This document shows positions 31,340-37,785 of a stretch of 37,785 nucleotides of DNA, piece by piece. A model generated the notes under the pieces. The model made no database searches. It was not told the origin of the DNA and saw only the letters and a list, made by a program, of their open reading frames with translations. The stretch is from the NCBI GenBank assembly GCA_900551995.1, contig URXW01000015.1:1-37785 (forward strand). Reading direction: 5' to 3'. Both the position numbers and the translations under genes were made by a program. Positions within the stretch are counted from its first letter, which is position 1; each line of letters starts with the position of its first letter. The stretch comes from an uncultured Eubacteriales bacterium. GTDB taxonomy: Bacteria; Bacillota; Clostridia; Oscillospirales; Oscillospiraceae.

Positions 31340-32304
31340 TGCAGATCCCTCTTTACGCCCGCCGACACGCGGTAAAGCTCCTCCAGCGTGGTAAGGCGGA
31401 CGATCTGTTCCTTATAGTAATTGGCGTGGCTGACACCCTTGAGGTACCAGCACAGCTGCTTACGCGCCTCCAGCATGGCGATATGCTCGCCCTTATCCGA
31501 CACCGCCAGCTCGATCTGGCGCACGGCGGTGTCCCAGCGGTCACGGAGCGGCGGCAGGGGCGGGATGGGCTTGCCCTCCAGCGCGGCGGCGGCCTGCTGG
31601 AACAGCCACGGGTTGCCGAAGCAGCCGCGCCCGATCATCGCCATATCCGCGCCGGTGAATTGCAGGATCCGCACGGCGTCCTCCGGGGCGAAGATGTCGC
31701 CGTTGGCGATGACCGGCACGGAGACCGCCTCCTTCACATGGCGGATGGTCGTCCAGTCCGCCTGACCGCTGTACATCTGGGCGCGGGTGCGTCCGTGGAC
31801 GGCGATGGCGGCAACGCCCGCCTGCTCCAGCATTTTCGCCAGCTCCACGGCGTTGATGCTGCCCTTGTCCCAGCCGCGGCGCATTTTCACCGTCACGGGC
31901 ACGGGGCTTGCCTTGACCACCGCCTCCGCCAGACGCGCCGCCTTCTCCGGGTCCTTCATTAAGGCGGAGCCGTCGCCGTTCGCCACCACCTTGCCCACGG
32001 GACAGCCCATGTTGATGTCGATGATGTCCGCGCCGGAGACCTCGGCGGCGATGACGGCGGCCTCCGCCATGCAGGGGATGTCGCTGCCGAAGATCTGTGC
32101 GGCGGCGGGCTTTTCGTTGGGTGCCAGCTTCAGAAGAGTGCGGCTCTTTTTGTCCTGATAGCAGAGAGCCTTGGCACTGACCAGCTCGGTGCAGCTCATG
32201 GCCGCGCCCAGCTCGCGGCAGATCTGGCGGAACGCCATGTCCGTGACGCCCGCCATGGGCGCGAGGTAGAGCGGGGAGGTGATTTCAACGTTTCCGATGT
32301 GCAT
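31336..32304 (-). CDS. dusB: tRNA-dihydrouridine synthase
   Basis: 322-aa FMN-dependent TIM-barrel enzyme that reduces specific uridines in tRNA to dihydrouridine. Features are APMAGVTD (15-22), the active-site Cys101 in DINMGCPVGKVV, VHGRTRAQMYSGQADW, and the phosphate-binding NGDIF and GRGCFGNPW. The C-terminal helical domain is complete. ATG 32304 has AAAGGAG seven bases upstream; an in-frame ATG 90 bases earlier lies upstream of the promoter and is rejected. It is first in the four-gene operon with sigma, anti-sigma and queT. Confidence 0.95.
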   Translation of the reverse strand: MHIGNVEITSPLYLAPMAGVTDMAFRQICRELGAAMSCTELVSAKALCYQDKKSRTLLKLAPNEKPAAAQIFGSDIPCMAEAAVIAAEVSGADIIDINMGCPVGKVVANGDGSALMKDPEKAARLAEAVVKASPVPVTVKMRRGWDKGSINAVELAKMLEQAGVAAIAVHGRTRAQMYSGQADWTTIRHVKEAVSVPVIANGDIFAPEDAVRILQFTGADMAMIGRGCFGNPWLFQQAAAALEGKPIPPLPPLRDRWDTAVRQIELAVSDKGEHIAMLEARKQLCWYLKGVSHANYYKEQIVRLTTLEELYRVSAGVKRDLQ

Positions 32305-32341
32305 GGGGTGCTCCTTTGCGTATACTTCTTTCCTGCGGGAT

Positions 32342-32370
32342 ATTCTAACACAAAAGTCCCTCGTTGACAA
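32342..32370 (-). promoter_or_regulatory. Promoter of the dusB-sigma-antisigma-queT operon
   Basis: TTGTCA (32365-32370), 17-base spacer, TAGAAT (32342-32347) preceded by TGT (extended -10). It looks like a housekeeping promoter; no ECF AAC motif was evident. Confidence 0.75.
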
Positions 32371-32448
32371 TCCGGTTTGTGGCGCGGAGGTCACAGGGCT
32401 TGCCGTGGGGCAGCCCTAAATTTTTTGCAGAAAAACGGAAAATGGGTG

Positions 32449-32477
32449 TTGACATTCGCCGCGCCACTTGCTATAAT
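32449..32477 (+). promoter_or_regulatory. Promoter of tRNA-Asp-tRNA-Thr
   Basis: Perfect TTGACA (32449-32454), 17-base spacer, perfect TATAAT (32472-32477). Confidence 0.95.
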
Positions 32478-32508
32478 AAGCAAGCTTGAGTTCGCGAGAG
32501 CGTAGCAT

Positions 32509-32585
32509 GGCCAAGTAGTTCAGTTGGTTAGAACGCCAGCCTGTCACGCTGGAGGTCGAGGGTTCGAGCCCCTTCTTGGTCGCCA
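32509..32585 (+). tRNA. tRNA-Asp (anticodon GTC)
   Basis: Acceptor GGCCAAG pairs with CTTGGTC (one G-T wobble). The anticodon stem CCAGC/GCTGG encloses CTGTCAC (GTC), the T-arm has GGTTCGAGCC, and CCA is encoded. Confidence 0.96.
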
Positions 32586-32590
32586 TATTT

Positions 32591-32666
<76 letters not shown>

Positions 32667-32669
32667 CGC

Positions 32670-32711
32670 AAACCCTGTAACCGCAACGGTTACGGGGTTT
32701 GTTTTGTTTTA
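32670..32711 (+). terminator. tRNA operon terminator
   Basis: 14-bp stem with one G-T pair (32670-32683, 32687-32700), CAA loop, then the T-rich run GTTTTGTTTT. Confidence 0.85.
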
Positions 32712-32726
32712 TTGTTTCTTAGTTTC

Positions 32727-32754
32727 GTTGGACTTTCCAACAGATCTTCCAACA
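32727..32754. repeat. TTCCAACA repeats at the end of the integrase gene
   Basis: GTTGGA/TCCAAC inverted pair (32727-32732, 32736-32741), and a second TTCCAACA (32747-32754) twelve bases after the first (32735-32742). The cluster sits between the tRNA terminator and the integrase stop, where integrase binding sites would be expected; function is inferred. Confidence 0.4.
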
Positions 32755-32756
32755 AG

Positions 32757-34160
32757 CTATTGCTGCGTCTGTTTTTGCAGCGTCGCAATGATCAATTTGG
32801 CAATGTCGGGATTTTCTTGCAGCAGGCGGTACGCCTGTTCCGCAGAGTTATCCAGCGGCTTTTCCTGCGGCACATCAGCCCGTTTCTGGAAGAAATCCGT
32901 CTCCACCTTCTCCGCCAACCGGCGGCGTTCCTCGTTGTTGGTATGGGCGTACAGATCGGTCACCATACGGGATTGTGCGTGGCCGGTATCGCCCTGCACC
33001 GCCTTGATGTTTCCGCCGCCGATTTGCAGCTTCAGTGAGGCACTGCAATGCCGCAGACTGTGAAAAACTACCGGCGGCAGTCCTGTGGCATCGGTCAGCT
33101 TGCGGAGCAGAAAGGCAATCTGCCTTTCCTCGTAGGGACGTCCGTCCTCATGGGCAATGACAAGATCGAAGTCCTGATAGCCTCTATCCAACGTTCCCTT
33201 TATCTCCTGCTGTCGCCTTTTTGCCTCCACCAGTGCCAGTGCTACGGTTTTCGGCAGAAACACCTTTCGTATACTGCTTTCCGTTTTCGGTGCTTTCAGT
33301 ACCAGAGATGTGGAGGAGCCGGTCCGCTTCCACTCGGGGAATGTCAGCAGGACGGTGGAGCGTCCACGCCGTTCCAGTGCCGCAAGGCTATCCTTCTGGC
33401 AGCGTTTCAGTTCCTTGGTGATCCGCACATGGGCTGTTCCGGCACAGATGGCATCCTCCGAAATGTCCACGCAGTCCCATGTCAGGCCCAGTATTTCTCC
33501 CACACGCATAGAGCAGCCGAGAGCCAGCAGCATACACAGCTTCAACACGGGATCGGTGCAGGCATCCAAAGCCCGCTGTGCTTCACTGGCAGACCACACG
33601 GTGCGTTCCTGCGGCTGATACTTGGGCAGCGTCACACGGAGGGCGGGATTGCTGGGGATATACTCCCAGATAACCGCCTGATTCAGTGCGCTGCGCAGCA
33701 GGGCGTGTGTCTTTTCAATCACCGAGCGAGAAACACAGGCATCTGTTTTCTTGTGGCCTTTCAGCACAACGGCAGGCTTGTCCTGAAGCGAATCGTAGAA
33801 CAAGTCCAAATCGTGTGTGGTCAGGTCCTTCACCGCCACATTGCCCAAGTACGGCTTGATGTAATGCTCAATGCGATGGAGATTACTGGACAAAAAAGAA
33901 TCTCCCCAGTGATTCAGCCCATAGACCTGTACATATTCATCCAACAGTTCACTAACCGTGATAAACTTTTTCTGCGCTCGTTTGGTTTGTATGGGCGTTT
34001 GTTTTGGCGGACGAAATTCGCCGATAGACTTCTCGTATTCGATTTGAGCGATTCGCAGATTCGCGGCTTCGTAGGTGGGAAAGCGTTCATATATTGGTTT
34101 GGTATATCCGGGGCAGCGGTAGCAGATCTCATACTGCTGTCCTTTTTTACGGGGTCTCAT
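32757..34160 (-). CDS. Tyrosine recombinase/integrase (tRNA-adjacent)
   Basis: 467-aa site-specific integrase. A ~65-residue N-terminal arm-binding-like domain (YEICYRCPGYTKPIYERFPTY), a SAM-like core-binding domain (about 68-185) and a catalytic domain are present. The catalytic residues are Arg219 (CSMRVGEI), Lys292 (APKTESS), His367-x-x-Arg370 (HSLRH), His394 (TGHAQSR) and Tyr404 (LYAH). It points toward tRNA-Thr with its stop 91 bases from the tRNA end, the standard arrangement of tRNA-targeting integrative elements. ATG 34160 has AAGGAG nine bases upstream. Base composition looks more AT-rich than the core genes to the left. Confidence 0.93.
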   Translation of the reverse strand: MRPRKKGQQYEICYRCPGYTKPIYERFPTYEAANLRIAQIEYEKSIGEFRPPKQTPIQTKRAQKKFITVSELLDEYVQVYGLNHWGDSFLSSNLHRIEHYIKPYLGNVAVKDLTTHDLDLFYDSLQDKPAVVLKGHKKTDACVSRSVIEKTHALLRSALNQAVIWEYIPSNPALRVTLPKYQPQERTVWSASEAQRALDACTDPVLKLCMLLALGCSMRVGEILGLTWDCVDISEDAICAGTAHVRITKELKRCQKDSLAALERRGRSTVLLTFPEWKRTGSSTSLVLKAPKTESSIRKVFLPKTVALALVEAKRRQQEIKGTLDRGYQDFDLVIAHEDGRPYEERQIAFLLRKLTDATGLPPVVFHSLRHCSASLKLQIGGGNIKAVQGDTGHAQSRMVTDLYAHTNNEERRRLAEKVETDFFQKRADVPQEKPLDNSAEQAYRLLQENPDIAKLIIATLQKQTQQ

Positions 34161-34244
34161 AAGTTCGCACTCCTTGTATCGTGTACTTAGAGCCGCATGA
34201 CCTCCTGACAGCGGTGCTAAGCGGAGTACCCATTCATGCGGTTC

Positions 34245-34273
34245 AGTATAGCATGGGCAGCCAATTTCGTCAA
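34245..34273 (-). promoter_or_regulatory. Integrase promoter
   Basis: TTGACG (34268-34273), 17-base spacer, TATACT (34245-34250) preceded by TGC (extended -10). The ~78-base leader contains an eight-base inverted repeat (CCGCATGA/TCATGCGG) around 34193-34240 and small start-stop frames. Confidence 0.8.
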
Positions 34274-34297
34274 AAAAACTTTTTCCGACGAAGAGGT

Positions 34298-34486
34298 TTA
34301 CTTCCGCAGAAACTCCAGCAAAGCCTCTCTTGGAATACGAATCTGCCTACCGATACGGACGCTTCGTATCTGGCCGCTGCGGACCAGCTCATAGGCGGTG
34401 TTGCGGCCGATGCCAAGGATGGGCATCAAGTCCTCTACCCGCAGAATCATGGGGAGGTCATGCAGGTCGCGGCACTTATTCTCCAC
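34298..34486 (-). CDS. Excisionase-family DNA-binding protein
   Basis: 62-aa winged-helix protein of the excisionase/MerR-like type: ILRVEDLMPILGIGRNTAYEL forms the helix-turn-helix and RSVRIGRQIRIPREALLEFL the wing. Such proteins bend DNA at attachment sites and steer integrases toward excision. The start is GTG 34486 with GGGAGG eight bases upstream. It overlaps the stop region of the upstream recombinase by 11 bases, so the two are coupled, and it lies just before the tRNA-proximal integrase. Confidence 0.88.
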   Translation of the reverse strand: MENKCRDLHDLPMILRVEDLMPILGIGRNTAYELVRSGQIRSVRIGRQIRIPREALLEFLRK

Positions 34487-35390
34487 GGGCCACGCCTCCC
34501 TTCACGGACGCCAGATAGATGTTCGTCACATCGGGCCGCTCATGTCCCAACAGGCGTGACACGGTAAAATGGGCATCCAACGGTGTCATGCCGCCATCGA
34601 CGAGGGAAGTGTACTTTTCGGCGGCGTAGGTATGTCGTAACCCATGGAAGGTAATGCGTCTGTCCGGTGCGGTGGGGTCGCAGATGGCGTCGCGGTGGCG
34701 GATGATGAATTGCTGCATGCCGTTGATGGCACGGTCGGTGGGAACGCCGTCCGGCACCAGCAGCTTGTGGCCGCGCTCCGTTTTTTCCAGCAGTCGTTCC
34801 AGCATCATCGTGATACGGTCATCCTCGATAGGGACGATACGCACCTTACCGCCCTTGCCTTTCACGGTGAGGGCGTTTTCACGCAGCGCACGCTCCGCCA
34901 TAGCGGTGTCCATGCGGAAGCACTCATGGATACGCAGACCGGCATAGCGAGCCAAATACAGGGCGAGGATGTAGTCCTCCCGCTCCTCCGCCATGGCGCG
35001 GCCAATCAGCTTGCCGAACTCCGAGTTCATCCATGTACGATCCTGCTGCCCGAAGCGGCGGCGTTCCAAGGCAACGCCCAGTTCTTCATTGATCGGCAGT
35101 GTGTAGCGGGGGTGGGACATCTTATCGTGGAAAAATCGGATGGCGGAGAGGTCGGTTTTGATGGTACTGGCTGACTTGCCCTGCGCCTGCAAATAGAGGA
35201 CATAGCTCACCAGATGCTTGCCGCTGACGTTCTCCAGCTTTTGCAGGTGGTAGTGGGCGGCGAGGTAGGCGCAGAACCGTTTGACCGCCTCGTAGTAGCG
35301 GTCTTTCGTGCGGAAGCTGCCCTGCCGGTTATGCCGCGCCAGCTTGTCCAGTTGGGTAACAAGGGTGTGGTAAATGCCTTTTGTGGTCAT
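34476..35390 (-). CDS. Second tyrosine recombinase
   Basis: 304-aa XerC/D-sized recombinase, distinct from the 467-aa one. It has a SAM-like N-domain (about 10-105; GKHLVSYVLYLQAQGKSAST) and a catalytic domain with Arg153 (GLRIHE), a KGKGGKVR lysine turn near 177-184, His249-x-x-Arg252 (HGLRHTYA), His283 (LGHERPD) and Tyr292 (IYLAS). All active-site residues are present. ATG 35390 has AAGGAG 11 bases before it; the frame is open upstream but without a site. It overlaps the excisionase-like gene downstream. The role, integration or element resolution, is not known. Confidence 0.9.
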   Translation of the reverse strand: MTTKGIYHTLVTQLDKLARHNRQGSFRTKDRYYEAVKRFCAYLAAHYHLQKLENVSGKHLVSYVLYLQAQGKSASTIKTDLSAIRFFHDKMSHPRYTLPINEELGVALERRRFGQQDRTWMNSEFGKLIGRAMAEEREDYILALYLARYAGLRIHECFRMDTAMAERALRENALTVKGKGGKVRIVPIEDDRITMMLERLLEKTERGHKLLVPDGVPTDRAINGMQQFIIRHRDAICDPTAPDRRITFHGLRHTYAAEKYTSLVDGGMTPLDAHFTVSRLLGHERPDVTNIYLASVKGGVARGE

Positions 35391-35902
35391 ATAGAAAAAG
35401 CTCCTTGTAATCGTAGTTGTGTTCAGATGGGCGCACTTCACCCGTTGGCAAGGAGATCCGTTTCCGGCGTATCTCCGCAAAACTGATAGACCGCCGCAGG
35501 TGGAAAGCCTTGGTGCTGCGTGCTTTTCGCGGCTTGCTTGTATGTCTGTCTCTCTTTACTTGTGCCAGGTCAGTACGCTGCGGTATGGAGGTCTTTGACC
35601 TCTGCTCGTGTGAGCAACCGTGGACACCAGGCCGCTGAACTCGGCTGCGGAAGGCTCCGTCGGTGTCCTGTGATCCACCCGGCGACGGATCTGAGAATAT
35701 ACGATACCCCGTATGACCGGCACCGCACTCTGACTGCGGCATACAGGGGCGGGAGCTTGCCTCTCCCTTGACGATTTTCCTGCCGTATCGTCCTGACGGC
35801 TTTTTCAAAACTTCTTCCTGGCCTGCGCCGGAGCAACTTCGGCGCGTTTTCTTTTCCTGCAGTATCGCGGCGATGGCAAGTGCCGCGACAAAAATAGTAA
35901 GC

Positions 35903-35927
35903 AAAAACGCAGGAAGAATCTTCCTGC
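35903..35927 (-). terminator. Intrinsic terminator inside the mobile-segment leader
   Basis: 19-base palindrome (35909-35927, GCAGGAA arms) followed on the minus strand by G and T5. An upstream AAACGCAGGAAG can also pair with its second arm, so two mutually exclusive hairpins are possible. Confidence 0.7.
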
Positions 35928-35937
35928 CGTTTCGGCT

Positions 35938-36060
35938 TCATACGATCCTTCCTGCGTTTGCAGTATTGTTCAATTCTGATGGCCGCCCGTTTTTCGGGAG
36001 GCGCATTTTGACATACTTCGGGTTCTTAATCAGAGCGAAAAGCTGTTGATAGCCTTCCAC
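35938..36060 (-). pseudogene. Small or decayed ORF, 40 aa
   Basis: Reads VEGYQQLFALIKNPKYV and on to a TGA. The coding-like composition (many Lys, Pro, Asn and Arg in a plausible order) continues the same frame as the 47-aa frame upstream across a TAG, and as a hydrophobic stretch downstream across the TGA. This looks like pieces of a decayed gene or three mini-genes. No convincing ribosome site precedes GTG 36060. No family recognised. Confidence 0.3.
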
Positions 36061-36317
36061 CCGTGCCTGCTCTGCTCCGACCTAAATGCTTGATGCCTTA
36101 AGTACAGGCACATCATAGCATGGCGGCAAAGCGGCGTACAGGTGGAAAATGCCGCGAGAAAAATTTCCCGCAGCATAGTCGTTGAAATACGAGGGCGCAG
36201 TAGCCCTGATCTCAGACGGGAGCATAATGCTCCTCAAGTACAAACTTAACAACGTGTGCGATCCGAACCGTGTTCGGAAACCCCGGTGGGGCGGTGCACA
36301 AATAACTGAATAGTTCT

Positions 36318-36346
36318 TATATACCACAATATATTGTAGTTGTCAA
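36318..36346 (-). promoter_or_regulatory. Strong promoter of the mobile segment with palindromic spacer
   Basis: Consensus TTGACA (36341-36346), 17-base spacer, TATATA (36318-36323) on the minus strand. The spacer contains the perfect palindrome ACAATATATTGT (36327-36338), a likely operator. The phased repeats at 36407-36476 lie directly upstream of the -35. Confidence 0.75.
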
Positions 36347-36347
36347 T

Positions 36348-36476
36348 GCGTAATTATTGATATATTGTGCTTTTCCGACCGTCAAAAAAGCTAATACGCA
36401 TTATCTCCGTATTAAATGCGTATTACAGGCGCATCATGAAAACAATGCGTATTATGTGCGTATTAAAAGCGTATTG
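36348..36476. repeat. Array of GCGTATTA repeats phased at 11 bp
   Basis: Eight-base units start at 36407 (CCGTATTA), 36418, 36429 (degenerate GCGCATCA), 36447, 36458 and 36469 (GCGTATTG). Most starts are 11 bases apart, one helical turn. An inverted unit lies at 36392-36399 and a variant GCGTAATTA at 36348-36356. Integrase arm sites, excisionase/activator sites or replication iterons are all possible. Confidence 0.7.
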
Positions 36477-36597
36477 GGCAAATATGCTTCCGCCCATTGA
36501 TAATGTACAATAAGGACCTGTTGACAAAAGCGTCAAAGCTATTGTCCCATGTGTGTCCAGCCGCCCTCAGTTTTGACGGTTACGCTGCAAATGGCAT

Positions 36598-36633
36598 AAG
36601 CACCCCCGAAGCCTTACGGCTTCGGGGGTGCTT
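36598..36633. terminator. Strong hairpin between the mobile segment and glf
   Basis: 16-bp perfect stem (36598-36613, 36618-36633), TTAC loop. The T-run is short on both strands, so terminator strength is uncertain. The ~106 bases from here to glf hold nothing else I can name. Confidence 0.55.
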
Positions 36634-36739
36634 TGACTGGAGGGACAGGGGGGACTGTTGACGTATACCCATTACACATCTCGCAAAACAACTCGGATGC
36701 GGCGGCTATCCGCCTTCCTTTTTTGATTCAAAGCCCGTC

Positions 36740-37785
36740 CTAACGGCAGTTGTCACACGTCTCCAACGCCCTCTTCAGTGCCTGATCCATGTTGTAATAC
36801 TTGAAATCAGCCAGGCGACCACAGAGGATTAAATTCGGAATTTTTTCTGCCGCATCACGATACTGTGCATACTGCTTCTGGCTCTCCTCTGTCAGCACGG
36901 GATAGTATGGCTCAGCCGAATCCGTACCGTCGTATGGCAGCGGATATTCCAACGCATAGCTGCTTCCTCTCCCCTCTTGTGGCGGGAGCTTTTTATACTC
37001 AGTGATCCTGGTGAATCCGGGTTCCTGCGGGTAGGCAACAACGGGAGCCTCCTGCACACTGCTTTTATCCGTATACCGCCACTCAAATCGCAAAGAGCGG
37101 TAGGGCAGCCTCCCATATTCACGGTCAAACAGTTCATCCAGCGCACCGGTATAGACAACCGGGATGCGGCACACCTCTCCATCCAGCATCAGCTTGCCAT
37201 CACGGATTCGCAGTCGCTCCAGTGCGTCTACACCGAGCTGTACAGTGATGTTGGGATGGTGCAGCAGGTTTTCAAAAAAGTGTGTGAAGGAATGGCGCGG
37301 CATGACCTGATAATCATCTCCAAAGTAGCCCTCATCATAGGAAAAACGCAGCGGCACACGTTTGAGAACGCTGGGATCTATCTCCGCGGGCGATATACCC
37401 CACTGCTTTGCGGTGTAGGGCGCGTAGTCATTCCGGAACAGGAACTCCGCGTAGCCCCGGATGTCCTCGTCGGGGTGCGCCAGAACCTCCACCACCGTGG
37501 CGGTATCCCGTCCGGAAAAGGCTTTTTTGAGCTTTTCTTTCAGCAATTCCGCCTTTTCCGCTGGATAGAAGGTGTCGATGGTAGTGAAATTGAAGGGCGT
37601 CGGCGTGTACTTCCCGCCCCAAACCGCACCGCAGGTCAGCTTGTAGTCCTGCCACTGTTCAAAGCGGCACATATAGTCGTACAGCTTTTTTTCATTAGTG
37701 TGAAATGTGTGAGGGCCATATTTCTGAACGAGGAAGCCGTGTTCGTCCACATAGTCGTACATGTTTCCGCCAATATGGTCACGCC
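36740..37785 (-). CDS. glf: UDP-galactopyranose mutase (N-terminus beyond window)
   Basis: Flavoenzyme converting UDP-galactopyranose to UDP-galactofuranose for surface polysaccharides. The frame enters at the window edge as RDHIGGN, the end of the FAD-binding region. It continues with QKYGPHTFHTNEKKLYDYM, then YTAKQWGISPAEIDPSVL, LPYRSLRFEWRY and a closing LCGRLADFKYYNMDQAL, which contacts FAD and substrate. About 40 N-terminal residues are missing, being outside the window; the C-terminus is complete. It lies beyond the mobile segment and reads toward it, and may belong to a cell-surface polysaccharide cluster further right. The sequence is visibly less GC-rich than the left of the window. 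Confidence 0.93.
   Translation of the reverse strand, partial: RDHIGGNMYDYVDEHGFLVQKYGPHTFHTNEKKLYDYMCRFEQWQDYKLTCGAVWGGKYTPTPFNFTTIDTFYPAEKAELLKEKLKKAFSGRDTATVVEVLAHPDEDIRGYAEFLFRNDYAPYTAKQWGISPAEIDPSVLKRVPLRFSYDEGYFGDDYQVMPRHSFTHFFENLLHHPNITVQLGVDALERLRIRDGKLMLDGEVCRIPVVYTGALDELFDREYGRLPYRSLRFEWRYTDKSSVQEAPVVAYPQEPGFTRITEYKKLPPQEGRGSSYALEYPLPYDGTDSAEPYYPVLTEESQKQYAQYRDAAEKIPNLILCGRLADFKYYNMDQALKRALETCDNCR

Larger units (their letters stand above)
35391..36317 (-). other. Structured leader/unassigned 0.9 kb in the mobile segment
   Basis: No gene here can be named. On the minus strand, downstream of the promoter at 36318-36346, the first ~400 bases contain many short hairpins (CCCC-acc-GGGG, CCGAA-cacgg-TTCGG inside a GTGC/GCAC closing pair, GGAGC-attat-GCTCC). 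They end in the terminator at 35903-35927. Two tiny frames lie inside: 36082-36225 (47 aa, ATG) and 35938-36060 (40 aa, GTG, containing LFALIKNPKYVKMRLPKNG). The stretch 35391-35902 has overlapping open frames in several phases and one hydrophobic stretch, none with a good start. It is either a large RNA plus remnants or a decayed gene. Confidence 0.4.

Noticed and set aside
35391..35902. Protein-coding genes in the open frames between the 304-aa recombinase and the terminator
   Set aside because: Frames overlap one another in different phases, lack ribosome sites and have Arg/Ser-rich compositions with no coherent domain; only a hydrophobic stretch of about 17 residues stands out.
36348..36476. 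CRISPR array
   Set aside because: Units are only 8 bp with 3-bp gaps, partly degenerate, and no cas genes or spacer-length intervals are present.
36480..36740. attR copy of the tRNA-Thr 3' end
   Set aside because: No repeat of GGTTCGAATCCGCC or the CCA-proximal bases was found right of the recombinases; only a 9-base ACGGTTACG match near 36576, which is too short to claim.

Overview
The window is about 37.8 kb of GC-rich chromosomal DNA from what looks like an endospore-forming, anaerobic, Gram-positive Clostridia member, probably of the Oscillospiraceae / Flavonifractor-Oscillibacter type (inference). The evidence is four sporulation genes (sigK with a pro-sequence, orphan spoVAC, dacF, spoIIE), an [FeFe] hydrogenase, a T-box in front of ileS, a minimal SufBC-like Fe-S system, and AGGAGG-type ribosome binding sites throughout. 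Most promoters are sigma-A type with a 17-bp spacer, and several have an extended -10.

Layout. 1-6.4 kb: ychF (C-terminal end cut by the window), a translationally coupled SufC/SufB-like pair, an unknown helical protein, an HD-domain protein, and the FakA-like/Asp23 pair. 6.6-12 kb: membrane-anchored HtrA protease, then a rightward run of an FAD-dependent oxidoreductase, a D-2-hydroxyacid dehydrogenase and DinB. 12-15 kb: sigK and a group B-like [FeFe] hydrogenase, bracketed by two inverted copies of a ~214-bp multi-hairpin repeat. 15-22 kb: ileS with T-box, hemW coupled to a 2[4Fe-4S] ferredoxin, spoVAC with a textbook sigma-G promoter, a small P-loop protein and pgi. 22-29.5 kb: dacF, tRNA-Gly(CCC) with a duplicated terminator, an 86-aa membrane protein, spoIIE, a lipoprotein and an LtaS-like sulfatase-fold membrane enzyme. 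29.5-32.3 kb: a tight four-gene operon, dusB - ECF sigma - membrane anti-sigma - queT, every junction overlapping by 4 bp. 32.5-36.6 kb: tRNA-Asp and tRNA-Thr, then a mobile segment with two different tyrosine recombinases, an excisionase-like protein, a ~0.9-kb structured leader behind a strong promoter, and an array of 8-bp repeats spaced by 11 bp. The right end is a partial glf (UDP-galactopyranose mutase).

The most unusual signals are non-coding. The ~214-bp repeat (copies at 11988-12201 and 14803-15016, inverted) differs between copies largely in hairpin loops, and one copy sits inside a terminator whose hairpin is duplicated on both sides. A second, unrelated hairpin block interrupts the tRNA-Gly terminator in a similar way. 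The tRNA-Thr-linked segment has a promoter, a ~400-nt structured transcript candidate with its own terminator, and a helically phased repeat array. All calls come from reading the sequence by eye; no database search was run.
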